The notes under the pieces are model-generated. The model saw only the letters and a program-made list of their open reading frames with translations, made no database searches and was not told the DNA's origin. Shown piece by piece: positions 1 to 8,280 of a DNA stretch of 64,000 bases. Position 1 is the first letter of the stretch, and each line of letters opens with the position of its first letter. Source of the stretch: QYOJ01 sp964616825 (GTDB lineage Bacteria; Bacteroidota; Bacteroidia; Bacteroidales; FEN-979). Location: positions 1 to 64,000 of the forward strand of contig CAZTSX010000006.1 in the NCBI GenBank assembly GCA_964616825.1. The letters run 5' to 3'. The translations under genes and the position numbers were made by a program.

Positions 1-139
1 ACGAAATACGGAAATACGAAACACGAAATACGGAAATACGAAACACGAAATACGGAACTGGAGCGAGGCGGAGCTCGGCGGAGATAAATACAAATTTCGT
101 ATGACTGTATGACGTATTACTGTATAACCTAATAACCTC
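1..139 (+). repeat. Word-like tandem repeat leader (ACGAAATACGGAAAT family)
   Basis: Bases 1-56 are imperfect tandem copies of ACGAAATACGGAAAT and ACGAAACACG. A GGAG/GGCGGAG-rich patch follows (about 57-82), then a segment with CGTATGACTG, TATGACGTATTA and TAACCTAATAACCTC that runs directly into the ATG at 140. The same order (A words, then CGTATGAC words, then ATG) occurs in the opposite orientation at 14270-14390 in front of a VWA gene. No protein or RNA gene is visible here. The left end is cut by the window. Confidence 0.8.
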
Positions 140-676
140 ATGACTAACAACCTGCTAACCGGGCCAAATCTAAAACTCAGAGCAGTTGAGCCAACTGATA
201 TTGAACTTCTGATGGAGTGGGAAAACGACACCTCTATCTGGAATGTGAGCAACACCCTGACACCATACTCACGGTTTGAAATTGAAGAGTATGTGTTGAA
301 TGCCAAACGCGATATTTTCTCCGCCCGGCAGCTCAGGCTGATGATCGATCTTCAACCTGAAAATGAAACAGCAACAACGATAGGGACCATCGATCTCTTC
401 GATGTTGACACCGTTAACCTTCGTGCCGGTGTTGGGATCATGATCCAGGAAAAGTTCCGGGAAAAGGGTTACGCCGGCCAAGCCCTGGAGATCCTGGTTC
501 GCTATGCATTTGAAGTCTTCCATCTACACCAGCTTTACTGCAATATTTCAACGAATAACAAAGCAAGCATCCGGATCTTTGAAAAACTCGGATTTGTCCG
601 TTGCGGTGAAAAAAGAGAGTGGATTAATAAGGGAGAGGGCTGGATGGATGAAATCATGTTTCAACTGATTCCGTAA
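140..676 (+). CDS. GNAT family N-acetyltransferase (RimJ/RimL-like)
   Basis: This 178-residue protein has the full GNAT fold. It opens with the beta1 strand pattern LKLRAVEPTD typical of the RimJ/RimL subgroup (Acetyltransf_3). The acetyl-CoA pyrophosphate loop is visible near residues 113-121 (EKFREKGYAGQ), followed by the NNKASIRIFEKLGF motif of helix 4. Family members transfer an acetyl group from acetyl-CoA to a protein N-terminus or a small amine. The substrate cannot be read from sequence. It is the first gene of a plus-strand run, 5 bp before mltG. The upstream region is a repeat array, so no promoter is obvious. Confidence 0.9.
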   Translation: MTNNLLTGPNLKLRAVEPTDIELLMEWENDTSIWNVSNTLTPYSRFEIEEYVLNAKRDIFSARQLRLMIDLQPENETATTIGTIDLFDVDTVNLRAGVGIMIQEKFREKGYAGQALEILVRYAFEVFHLHQLYCNISTNNKASIRIFEKLGFVRCGEKREWINKGEGWMDEIMFQLIP

Positions 677-681
677 TCGCG

Positions 682-1695
682 ATGCGCACCATTCTCCGAA
701 TCATATTCTTACGTTTCTTCCCTTTTTTGATCTTAGTCATATTGGTCGTGGGAATCGAGCGAATCTACAATAAAATACACACTGCCATCGTGTGCCTGGG
801 TGATGCAGAATACGCCTGGCTCTATATCCCAACTGAAGCCTCCTTCAGCCAGATAAAAGACAGCCTCTATCATTACGATATGATCTGCAGGAAGAAGGAC
901 TTCGAGAGGTACATCGGAATGAGACAATACGATCAAAATTTCAAGTCTGGTCGTTACCGGATCAAAAATCACATGTCAGCGAAGGATCTCGTAAATATCC
1001 TCACCAGAGGACTACAGACACCAGTCAGGGTTACCTTCAATCATATCCGAACCAAAGAGGAACTGGCTGGAAAGATTTCCAGACAAATTGAAGCAGATAG
1101 CCTCTCCCTGATCAAAGCAATGCAACTGGAGAGAAATGTATTCACCCTAACCATCCCGAATACCTATGAGATGTGGTGGAATTCAACAGCGCCTGATTTT
1201 ATGAAGCGCATGACAACTGAATCAAGGAAATTTTGGGAAGGTGAACGAGCACGACAGGCTGATTCTATTGGGTTGACAATTCCGGAAGTTGTGGTGCTGG
1301 CATCCATCGTAGAAAAAGAGAGTGCCATGAATGACGAGAAGCCGTTGATTGCGGGCGTTTACATCAACAGGCTGCACAGAAGATGGCCATTACAGGCGGA
1401 TCCTACACTGATCTACGCCTGCAATGATTTTACGATTAAACGGGTGTTGAACCGGCACAAAAAGATCGATTCTCCGTATAACACATATAAATATATCGGA
1501 CTCCCTCCGGGCCCGATCTGTATCCCTTCAATCTCATCCATCGATGCCGTCCTGAATTATTCAAATCACGATTATATGTACTTTTGTGCCAAAGAGGACT
1601 TTTCAGGATACCATGTCTACGCAGTCTCTCTGCAGGAACATAATCGCAATGCACGACGGTACCAGAGGGCCTTCAGGAAACGGAATGCAAACTGA
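682..1695 (+). CDS. mltG: Endolytic murein transglycosylase MltG
   Basis: This is a 337-residue inner-membrane protein with one N-terminal membrane segment (about residues 8-25) and a periplasmic YceG/MltG domain. The catalytic stretch is clear at about 206-213 (ASIVEKES) and is followed by the conserved INRL...LQADPTLIYA block. MltG cleaves nascent glycan strands near the membrane and sets their length. Length matches the family. It sits 5 bp after the acetyltransferase and 21 bp before the DUF2279 gene, so all are likely co-transcribed. The first ATG fits the membrane anchor well. Confidence 0.95.
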   Translation: MRTILRIIFLRFFPFLILVILVVGIERIYNKIHTAIVCLGDAEYAWLYIPTEASFSQIKDSLYHYDMICRKKDFERYIGMRQYDQNFKSGRYRIKNHMSAKDLVNILTRGLQTPVRVTFNHIRTKEELAGKISRQIEADSLSLIKAMQLERNVFTLTIPNTYEMWWNSTAPDFMKRMTTESRKFWEGERARQADSIGLTIPEVVVLASIVEKESAMNDEKPLIAGVYINRLHRRWPLQADPTLIYACNDFTIKRVLNRHKKIDSPYNTYKYIGLPPGPICIPSISSIDAVLNYSNHDYMYFCAKEDFSGYHVYAVSLQEHNRNARRYQRAFRKRNAN

Positions 1696-1716
1696 TCCAG
1701 GTTAACTTGTTACTGA

Positions 1717-2607
1717 ATGTATAGAGGTTATTTTCTTCTGATATTGTTTTTTTCAGTTCAATTGGCCTGGGGTCAGAAGGACTCAACTAAAGCGAAACCT
1801 TTCTATCCAGATTCACTCAATAAAGGCAGACTCATTGGGGTACTGGCAACCCAGGGTTCAATCTATGCAGGTTCCATCACCGGACTCTATTTCCTCTGGT
1901 ATAAAAACTACCCGCCAACATCGTTTCATTTTTATGACGACAACAATGAATGGCTACAGATGGATAAAATGGGCCATTTATTTTCTTCTTACTATTTCAG
2001 CCGGTTAATGTACGCTTCTTACCGCTGGGCCGGAATCAAAGAAAAGAGAGCCATCTTGTATGGAAGCCTGCTCACTTATGCGTTTTTGCTCAATATTGAG
2101 ATTCTGGATGGATTCTCCGCTGAATGGGGATTCAGCTGGGGAGATATTGCTGCAAACACTGCAGGGTGCTTGATCTTTGCGGGACAACAGCTCCTGTGGA
2201 AAGAGCAACGATTTGTCATCAAATACTCCTACTATCCAAGCAAATACATTAGCTACAATCCCGAACTTCTTGGGACAAACCTGCTTCAGAATTTAGTAAA
2301 AGATTATAATGGAATGACGTTCTGGCTATCTGGAAATATCTCATCATTCATGCCAAAGCGATCTAAATTTCCGAAATGGATAAATATTGCCATCGGCTAT
2401 GGTGCTGAAGGACTGGGTGTAAATAACGCAGATTTCCCCCGTTACAGACAGTTTTACCTCTCCCTGGATGTGGACTTCACCCGGATTCCAACAAGATCGA
2501 GAACCCTGAAAGCAATTTTCAATATTTTAAATCTGATCAAAGTTCCTTTCCCTGCCCTTGAATACAATACTCAGGGCAAGTTCAAATTTCACTATCTCTT
2601 CTTCTGA
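1717..2607 (+). CDS. DUF2279 family secreted or outer-membrane protein
   Basis: The 296-residue protein begins with a signal peptide (hydrophobic core about residues 4-18, ending LAWGQ) and continues with the DUF2279 pattern: DKMGHLFSSYY, then a hydrophobic segment with EILDGFSAEWGFSWGDIAANTAG around residues 125-150. DUF2279 proteins are common in Bacteroidota and related to YfiM-like lipoproteins. No reaction is established. The second half is rich in aromatic strands, compatible with insertion in the envelope. It lies in the mltG transcription unit. Confidence is high that it is real, moderate for the family. Confidence 0.85.
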   Translation: MYRGYFLLILFFSVQLAWGQKDSTKAKPFYPDSLNKGRLIGVLATQGSIYAGSITGLYFLWYKNYPPTSFHFYDDNNEWLQMDKMGHLFSSYYFSRLMYASYRWAGIKEKRAILYGSLLTYAFLLNIEILDGFSAEWGFSWGDIAANTAGCLIFAGQQLLWKEQRFVIKYSYYPSKYISYNPELLGTNLLQNLVKDYNGMTFWLSGNISSFMPKRSKFPKWINIAIGYGAEGLGVNNADFPRYRQFYLSLDVDFTRIPTRSRTLKAIFNILNLIKVPFPALEYNTQGKFKFHYLFF

Positions 2608-2665
2608 CTGCATTAAAAAAAAACCTACCTTTACTCTGCTTTTTCATCCCTTACATGTCTTTCTT

Positions 2666-3010
2666 ATGGAAGATCAACAAGAGAATAAATACGCGCATCC
2701 AGTCCAATACCACCTTCCTTATTCGAATGCCGTATTGGTTCTGGGAATCCTCTCCATTGTTTTGAGTTTTTGGTACGTTTCCATTCTTGGCTTGGTCCTG
2801 AGTGTAATTGCACTCGTTCTGGCAAAAAAAGATCTGGCATTATACGCCAGTAATCGTTCACAATTTACCTACAGTTCATATCAAAAACTGAAGGCGGGAA
2901 GAGTTTGTGCGATTATCGGATTGGTCATTGCCATTGTTTTCTTTTTCATCACACTTCTGTCTGTTCTCGGTATCCTTGCCACTATGCCCTTTTGGGGAAT
3001 GATTGAATAA
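2666..3010 (+). CDS. Small two-helix membrane protein (CCC-motif/DUF4190-like)
   Basis: An upstream in-frame ATG at 2558 lies inside the previous gene. The ATG at 2666 (MEDQQENKY) is the natural start and gives 114 residues. Two long hydrophobic segments (about 20-45 and 75-105) flank a short polar loop containing SYQKLKAGRVCAIIG, the hallmark of the small Bacteroidota membrane proteins called CCC-motif proteins, though only one cysteine is kept here. Function is unknown. It ends 2 bp before the NAD(P)HX repair gene. Confidence 0.8.
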   Translation: MEDQQENKYAHPVQYHLPYSNAVLVLGILSIVLSFWYVSILGLVLSVIALVLAKKDLALYASNRSQFTYSSYQKLKAGRVCAIIGLVIAIVFFFITLLSVLGILATMPFWGMIE

Positions 3011-3012
3011 CT

Positions 3013-4587
3013 ATGAAGATCCTGCCTGTAGATAAGATCCGGGAAGCGGATGCATGGACAATTGAACATGAACCCATTGCAGATATTAACCTGATGGAGC
3101 GTGCCTCTTCAGCCTGTTTTAACTGGCTGTTCCAGCACATTCCAACCACAAAAACGATAACCGTCATTGCCGGAACCGGAAACAATGGTGGCGACGGTCT
3201 GGCTATAGCACGGATGCTGGCTGAAAAAGATTACCAGGTAGACATCCTCCTTGCCGGTAATCCGGATGAACTCTCACCGAGTTGCAAGATAAACTACGAT
3301 AGATTTATTAAGTCAACGAATGGTGAAAGCAGAGTAACCATCCTGGGTAATAGTAAGAACTCTGGCACAAAGCAAACTCCCCTCCCTTCCTTGGGAGAGC
3401 CTGTCACAAGAACTCAAGGGTCCGGGGAAGGGGTAGTATTGATCGATGCCCTCTTCGGCAGCGGGCTTGCACGGCCGGTCACAGGTTTTTATGCTGATCT
3501 GATCAATCATATCAACCAACACAAAAACACAGTTATCGCCATTGATGTTCCATCAGGTCTCTTCATCGATAAAACAGTAAAAGGATTAACCAGGCCGGTT
3601 ATAGTAAAAGCAGACTACACACTGACTTTCTCACCACCAAAGCAGGCTCTTTTTTATCCTGAAAACGATCCCTACATCGGCAGATGGATATTGCTGAATA
3701 TTGGTCTCTCTGAGGAGTTCATTGAAATGACTGAAGTGAAGAATTTCATGGTGACCAAAGCTTCTGTCAAGCCGTTGATCCGGAAGCGCAATAAATTTGC
3801 ACACAAAGGGGTGTTTGGCCATGCCCTTTTAATATGTGGAGGGAAGGGAAAGATGGGAGCTGCTGTTCTTGCCGCCGGAGCATGTCTGCGATCGGGTTCC
3901 GGCCTGGTAACTGCCCGGGTTCCCGGATCGGGAGTGGAGATCCTTCAAACAGCCGTACCGGAAGCCATGCTGGATATCGACACGGATGAAGAAGTCTTTT
4001 CTGAGCTACCAAAGCTGGAAGTCTATTCAGCTATTGGAATCGGGCCGGGTATCGGGTTAGAGAAGTGTACACAGAGTGCATTAAAGCTCCTGATCCAGGA
4101 AGGGATCCTGATGGTGATCGATGCTGATGCCATCAACATACTGGGAGAGAATAAAACCTGGCTTAGCTTCCTGCCTCCAGGCTGTATTTTAACACCTCAT
4201 CCTAAAGAGTTTGAACGGATTGCTGGCAAAAGTACAGATGATTTTGATCGAAACCGGTTGCAGCGTGAACTCTCCTTTAAATATTCCTGCTACATCGTCC
4301 TGAAAGGAGCTAATACAGCTATTACCACACCCGATGGAAAATGTTTTTTTAACACTTCCGGCAATCCGGGCATGGCCACAGGGGGAAGCGGAGATGTGCT
4401 CACCGGAATCATCACAGGCCTGATGGCTCAGCATTACAAGCCATTGGAAGCCTGTCTGATGGGGGTCTACCTGCATGGAGTGGCAGGTGACCTCGCAGCT
4501 GACAAATTGGGCTACGAAGCACTGATTGCAAGCGATCTGGTCGACAATCTTGGAAACGCATTCCTTTCAATATATGGAGAACTATGA
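3013..4587 (+). CDS. nnr: Bifunctional NAD(P)H-hydrate epimerase / ADP-dependent dehydratase
   Basis: This 524-residue two-domain enzyme repairs hydrated NADH and NADPH. Residues 1 to about 215 form the NnrE epimerase (YjeF N) domain with the GTGNNGGDGL motif at 54-63 and IDALFGSGL at 144-152. Residues about 235-520 form the NnrD dehydratase, a ribokinase-like fold with GIGPGIG, VLKGANTAI and the GGSGDVLTGIITG anion hole near residue 460. Between the NnrE strands, residues about 112-140 are a glycine/proline-rich insertion encoded by a low-complexity DNA patch (3346-3432). The start lies 2 bp after the previous gene. The reading frame is open throughout, so the insertion is tolerated at least by translation. 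Confidence 0.95.
   Translation: MKILPVDKIREADAWTIEHEPIADINLMERASSACFNWLFQHIPTTKTITVIAGTGNNGGDGLAIARMLAEKDYQVDILLAGNPDELSPSCKINYDRFIKSTNGESRVTILGNSKNSGTKQTPLPSLGEPVTRTQGSGEGVVLIDALFGSGLARPVTGFYADLINHINQHKNTVIAIDVPSGLFIDKTVKGLTRPVIVKADYTLTFSPPKQALFYPENDPYIGRWILLNIGLSEEFIEMTEVKNFMVTKASVKPLIRKRNKFAHKGVFGHALLICGGKGKMGAAVLAAGACLRSGSGLVTARVPGSGVEILQTAVPEAMLDIDTDEEVFSELPKLEVYSAIGIGPGIGLEKCTQSALKLLIQEGILMVIDADAINILGENKTWLSFLPPGCILTPHPKEFERIAGKSTDDFDRNRLQRELSFKYSCYIVLKGANTAITTPDGKCFFNTSGNPGMATGGSGDVLTGIITGLMAQHYKPLEACLMGVYLHGVAGDLAADKLGYEALIASDLVDNLGNAFLSIYGEL
3346..3432 (+). repeat. In-frame repeat-like insertion inside the NnrE domain
   Basis: About 87 bp of C-rich then G-rich sequence (CTCCCCTCCC, TTGGGAGAG, GGGTCCGGGGAAGGGG) interrupt the conserved epimerase core between the helix ending NYDRFIK and the strand VLIDALFG. 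The encoded peptide is Gly/Pro/Ser/Thr-rich and unlike the rest of the domain. The base composition resembles the C/G-rich inverted repeat at 8805-8854. I infer insertion of an intergenic repeat; no terminal duplications are evident. Confidence 0.55.
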
Positions 4588-4905
4588 AGAGAAAGCGCTG
4601 GAACAGATAGTTCTGGCGCCCTATGTTCAAAAGAGTACGGAACTTAGAGGAAAATACAGGTATGTAGGTGGAAACCAGTTTCGCCATGCCTTCAGCACTT
4701 TTGCTATTCTGCTTGACTATCATTACATCGATCCTGTGTTGCTGAAAGCATCCATGATCCATGATGTGTTTGAAGATGTAGCATGTGTTTCAAAAAAGAG
4801 ATCAACCAGGACATGTTGTTTGAATTATCCGATCTGATCAAAAGACGTGAATCCAGCATGAAGTTTGCTGCCCCGGTCTGGCCTATGCAACGAAAAAAAC
4901 AGTGA
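4574..4905 (+). pseudogene. Remnant of an HD-domain (RelA/SpoT-type) protein gene
   Basis: An ORF from the ATG at 4574 (overlapping the end of nnr by 14 bp) encodes an HD phosphohydrolase N-terminus: RHAFSTFAILLDYH followed by KASMIHDVFEDVA, the H...HD...ED metal site seen in RelA/SpoT and related proteins. The frame then degenerates and stops at 4837. From 4783 another frame (MCFKKEINQDMLFELSDLI...) continues the plausible protein to a stop at 4903-4905. The domain is normally at least 150 residues, and several hundred in RelA/SpoT, so both a frameshift and a large loss are indicated. Alternatives are a very short HD protein or an assembly error. Confidence 0.65.
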
Positions 4906-6762
4906 TTAGTTGAGTTGTGGATTTTGCAGGATATCATTCTCAACCCGGAGATTATCAATGATAAATCCCTGACGCTCCGGCGTATTCTTCCCCATGTAAA
5001 AAGTCAGCACCTCCTGAATCGATGCATCTTTGGAGAGCAGAACAGGATCCAGCCGGATATTTGATCCGATAAAGTGACTGAATTCATTCGGGGAGATCTC
5101 TCCCAATCCTTTAAAGCGGGTGATCTCGGGATTCCCTCCCAGGGTTTCAATCGCAGATCTCTTCTCCTCGTCCGAGTAACAATAAATAGTTTTTTTCTTG
5201 TTTCTCACCCGAAACAATGGTGTTTGCAGGATATAAAGATGTCCGTTTCTGACCAGATCGGGGAAAAACTGCAGGAAGAATGTAAGCAACAGCAACCGGA
5301 TATGCATGCCATCAACATCGGCATCCGTAGCGATCACAACATGATTGTATCTCAGGTGTTCCAATCCCTCCTCGATATTCAGCGCCGCCTGGAGGAGGTT
5401 GAATTCATCATTCTCATAGACAACCCGCTTACTCAATCCAAAAACGTTTAACGGTTTTCCCTTCAGTGAAAATACCGCCTGAGTGTTCACATCTCGTGCT
5501 TTGGTAATCGATCCGCTGGCTGAATCTCCCTCGGTGATAAAAATCGTTGATTCAAACTTCCGGTCATTATGATTATTATAATGAATTCTGCAATCACGTA
5601 ATTTCTTGTTATGCAGGCTCACCTTCTTTACACTCTCCTTAGCGATCTTCTTGATGTTAGCCAGGTCCTTTCGCTCCTTCTCACTCTGCAAGATTTTTCG
5701 GTGAAGTGACTCTGCTGTATCTGTATTGATATGCAGGAAGTTATCCAGATTCCGTTTGACGATGTCCATGATATAATTCCGGATCGTCTGCCCGTCAGGT
5801 TCTATCAGTTGAGATCCCAGTTTGGTCTTGGTCTGTGATTCAAATACCGGATCCTGAACCTTAATGCTGATAGAAGCAACCAGGGAAGCCTTGATATCAC
5901 TGGTATCAAAATCCTTCTTATAGAAATCGCGGATGGTCTTCACCAGCGCTTCCCGGAAAGCCGCCTGATGAGTTCCTCCCTGTGTGGTATGTTGTCCGTT
6001 CACAAAAGAGTAATACTCTTCTCCATATTTCTCACAGTGAGTGAAAGCGAATTCAAAATCCCCTTCCTCCACATGGATGACAGGATAGAATACGGGTGAG
6101 TCAATGTAACTATTCAACAGATCGAGTAAACCGTTACTGGAGTGGTACTTTTCGCCGTTGAAGATGATCGAAAGCCCGTTGTTCAGGTAAGCATAATTCC
6201 AGAGCATCTTCTGTACATATTCAGGAATGAAGTGAAAGTTCCCGAAGAGTTCATCATCAGGAACAATGGTCACAATCGTCCCATTGCGTAACTCGCAATC
6301 CTTCTCAGTCTCTTCGGTAGTGATCACCCCTTTCTTAAACTCCACAATCTTTGTCTTCCCGTCGCGTACCGACTGTACTCTGAAATAATTCGACAGGGCA
6401 TTGACGACTTTCGACCCTACTCCATTTAATCCGACTGCTTTCTTGAATACCTTCGAATCGTATTTAGCGCCAGTGTTGATTTTTGACACACACTCCACCA
6501 GCTTTCCAAGCGGCATCCCCCGTCCATAGTCACGCACACACACCTGCTGGTCATTGATCGTCACCTCAATTGTCTTTCCAAAACCCATTACAAACTCATC
6601 GATGGAGTTATCCAGGATCTCTTTGATCAGGACATAAATTCCATCATCAGGTGAAGCTCCGTCTCCAAGCTTCCCGATATACATCCCGGGACGAATGCGA
6701 ATATGTTGCTTCCAGTCAAGCGACCGAATACTCTCTTCTGTGTATTTATCAGGTTGAAACAT
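4906..6762 (-). CDS. parE: DNA topoisomerase IV subunit B (type IIA, GyrB/ParE family)
   Basis: The 618-residue protein carries the GHKL ATPase with EILDNSIDE, DYGRGMP and LNGVGSKVVNALS, the transducer domain, and the TOPRIM domain with FITEGDSASG and ATDADVDGMHI. With ParC it decatenates daughter chromosomes. The longest frame opens at 6810, but the promoter box TATATTTGC lies at 6784-6792, downstream of that ATG, so the ATG at 6762 (MFQPDKYTEESI) is chosen; it also matches family N-termini. No parC is beside it in this window. Its 3' end abuts the degraded HD gene. Confidence 0.93.
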   Translation of the reverse strand: MFQPDKYTEESIRSLDWKQHIRIRPGMYIGKLGDGASPDDGIYVLIKEILDNSIDEFVMGFGKTIEVTINDQQVCVRDYGRGMPLGKLVECVSKINTGAKYDSKVFKKAVGLNGVGSKVVNALSNYFRVQSVRDGKTKIVEFKKGVITTEETEKDCELRNGTIVTIVPDDELFGNFHFIPEYVQKMLWNYAYLNNGLSIIFNGEKYHSSNGLLDLLNSYIDSPVFYPVIHVEEGDFEFAFTHCEKYGEEYYSFVNGQHTTQGGTHQAAFREALVKTIRDFYKKDFDTSDIKASLVASISIKVQDPVFESQTKTKLGSQLIEPDGQTIRNYIMDIVKRNLDNFLHINTDTAESLHRKILQSEKERKDLANIKKIAKESVKKVSLHNKKLRDCRIHYNNHNDRKFESTIFITEGDSASGSITKARDVNTQAVFSLKGKPLNVFGLSKRVVYENDEFNLLQAALNIEEGLEHLRYNHVVIATDADVDGMHIRLLLLTFFLQFFPDLVRNGHLYILQTPLFRVRNKKKTIYCYSDEEKRSAIETLGGNPEITRFKGLGEISPNEFSHFIGSNIRLDPVLLSKDASIQEVLTFYMGKNTPERQGFIIDNLRVENDILQNPQLN

Positions 6763-6783
6763 CCTGCTTCTTCGTTCTGCGGT

Positions 6784-6792
6784 GCAAATATA
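6784..6792 (-). promoter_or_regulatory. Bacteroidota-type promoter box of parE
   Basis: TATATTTGC on the minus strand, 22 bp before the parE ATG, matches the TAnnTTTG -7 element of Bacteroidota primary sigma. It decides the start codon of parE. Confidence 0.7.
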
Positions 6793-6886
6793 ACGGAAAG
6801 CAATGCCCACGAAGTATCAATGAGAAAGAGTTTTCAAAAAGAAATGAACAAAGAGTAGTGAATAGGAAATACAGTAATGTGCTTTT

Positions 6887-8065
6887 TTAAATATATCCGA
6901 GAATATTTCTGTATATCTCTGTCATCTGGTTTCCCACTGCCTCTGGAGTATATTTATCCTGTATACCTTCTCTGATAGCATCTCTGTCAAACGAATCATA
7001 CCGATCAAGCATCTCCCTCAATGCATCTCTTAATGCATCTTCATCTTCCGTGGGTACAATGATGCCATTGGAAGAATTAATTACCTCAGGAACGATACCC
7101 ACATCCGTAGCTACAACAGGTGTCCCGCAGGCCAGGCTTTCAATCACAATAGTCCCAAACGTTTCATACCGGCTGGAAAGAACACAAAAGTCAGATTGCT
7201 GATAAAGATCTGCCAGTTCCTTTCCCTCTTTTAATCCGACAAAAAAAACGCAATCCTCCAGCAATCCTAATTCCATAGCCAGATTCTGCATATCCTCCAG
7301 ATCCGGCCCCTCTCCAACCATGATACAACGGAAATCACTTCGCTCAGCCTGGAGTTGGTTTACAGCAGCCAGAAACCCTGAAATATTTTTGGATCTATCC
7401 TCAAAACAGGAGACGTGGCTGAAAAGTTTCAATGGTTTATTCCTTGCCCCGTGAGAAGGTGAAAACAACATGGTGTCGATCACGTTTGGCACAATGTGAT
7501 CGTTCCGGTTTCGTAACCGATTTGCCTGCATGGCATGCTGTAGCTTCTCGGAAACAGTAATAACAGCTACTGCCTTCCGAACCACATACCGGGTTAGAAA
7601 TTTCCGTGCTCCACCTTTGTACGTATTGTTTTCAGGAAAATACCTGGACCAATGTTCAGAGATGACATGTGGAGCCTTCAGTCGCCGGGAAAGCCAGTGC
7701 CCTATGACACCGGTTCGGGTTAATATGTGTGAATGAATAATATCTGGAGAAAAATCACCAGCCATATCCAGCCCTCTCAGGTGAGCACGTACAAACCTGA
7801 ACAGATGAACAAACGAGCTAAAGAATGAGGCAGAGGGGGCAGAAACCTGATAATAAACCCGGATCACATTCACGCCCTGCTCTTCCGCGTAGTCGATTTC
7901 AAATTCGCTTGGACACTCCGGATCAGGATGCACATAAAGCACCACCACCTGATTCGATTTCGCCAATGCCACTGCCTGCCGTTGAATAAATAATCCGGGC
8001 ATGGGATCATGTCGGTTGGGATACCAGCGAGGGAGAAAGAGAATGTTCAGGGGAGAGGGGGACAT
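6887..8065 (-). CDS. Family 4 glycosyltransferase (GT-B fold)
   Basis: The 392-residue protein begins with the donor-free GT4 N-domain pattern (LFLPRWYPNRHDPMPGLFIQRQA) and has the nucleotide-sugar C-domain with the EX7E motif (SRYETFGTIVIESLACGTPVVA near residues 315-337) and EGPD. Such enzymes add sugars to lipid-linked or exported glycans at the cytoplasmic face. The acceptor is not predictable. No other polysaccharide genes surround it, so it stands alone between parE and the NAD salvage pair. A word repeat lies directly before its ATG. Confidence 0.92.
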   Translation of the reverse strand: MSPSPLNILFLPRWYPNRHDPMPGLFIQRQAVALAKSNQVVVLYVHPDPECPSEFEIDYAEEQGVNVIRVYYQVSAPSASFFSSFVHLFRFVRAHLRGLDMAGDFSPDIIHSHILTRTGVIGHWLSRRLKAPHVISEHWSRYFPENNTYKGGARKFLTRYVVRKAVAVITVSEKLQHAMQANRLRNRNDHIVPNVIDTMLFSPSHGARNKPLKLFSHVSCFEDRSKNISGFLAAVNQLQAERSDFRCIMVGEGPDLEDMQNLAMELGLLEDCVFFVGLKEGKELADLYQQSDFCVLSSRYETFGTIVIESLACGTPVVATDVGIVPEVINSSNGIIVPTEDEDALRDALREMLDRYDSFDRDAIREGIQDKYTPEAVGNQMTEIYRNILGYI

Positions 8066-8071
8066 GAAACA

Positions 8072-8280
8072 AAATTACGATTTACGATTTACGAATTACG
8101 AATATCTGTTTGATTAAACAGCTTTTTCTATCCAGTTTATTTGTTGCTAGTTTCCGTTTTCATTAATAATATATAATTGATATCATTCTAAAAATTTTCA
8201 TTTTTTGAAATTGAAACTAACAGATCAGCATCCATTTATCAAGAATCCAGCTATCCAGGATCCAGGATCTAGCATCCATT
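8072..8280. repeat. Intergenic gap with two word-repeat patches
   Basis: Bases 8072-8103 hold variants of ATTACGATTTACG directly before the glycosyltransferase ATG (read on the minus strand). Bases 8223-8280 hold ATCCAG/GATCCAG/TAGCATCCA variants just after the NadR-like stop. The AT-rich middle (8130-8215) shows no ORF. A short hairpin, CTGTTT/AAACAG, lies at 8106-8121. Confidence 0.75.

Noticed and set aside
6763..6810. Longer N-terminus for ParE starting at 6810
   Set aside because: It would begin upstream of the promoter box at 6784-6792 and does not resemble family N-termini.
8106..8121. CTGTTT/AAACAG hairpin followed by CTTTTT
   Set aside because: The T-run is on the plus strand, where no gene ends; the neighbouring genes run on the minus strand. 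The stem is short.
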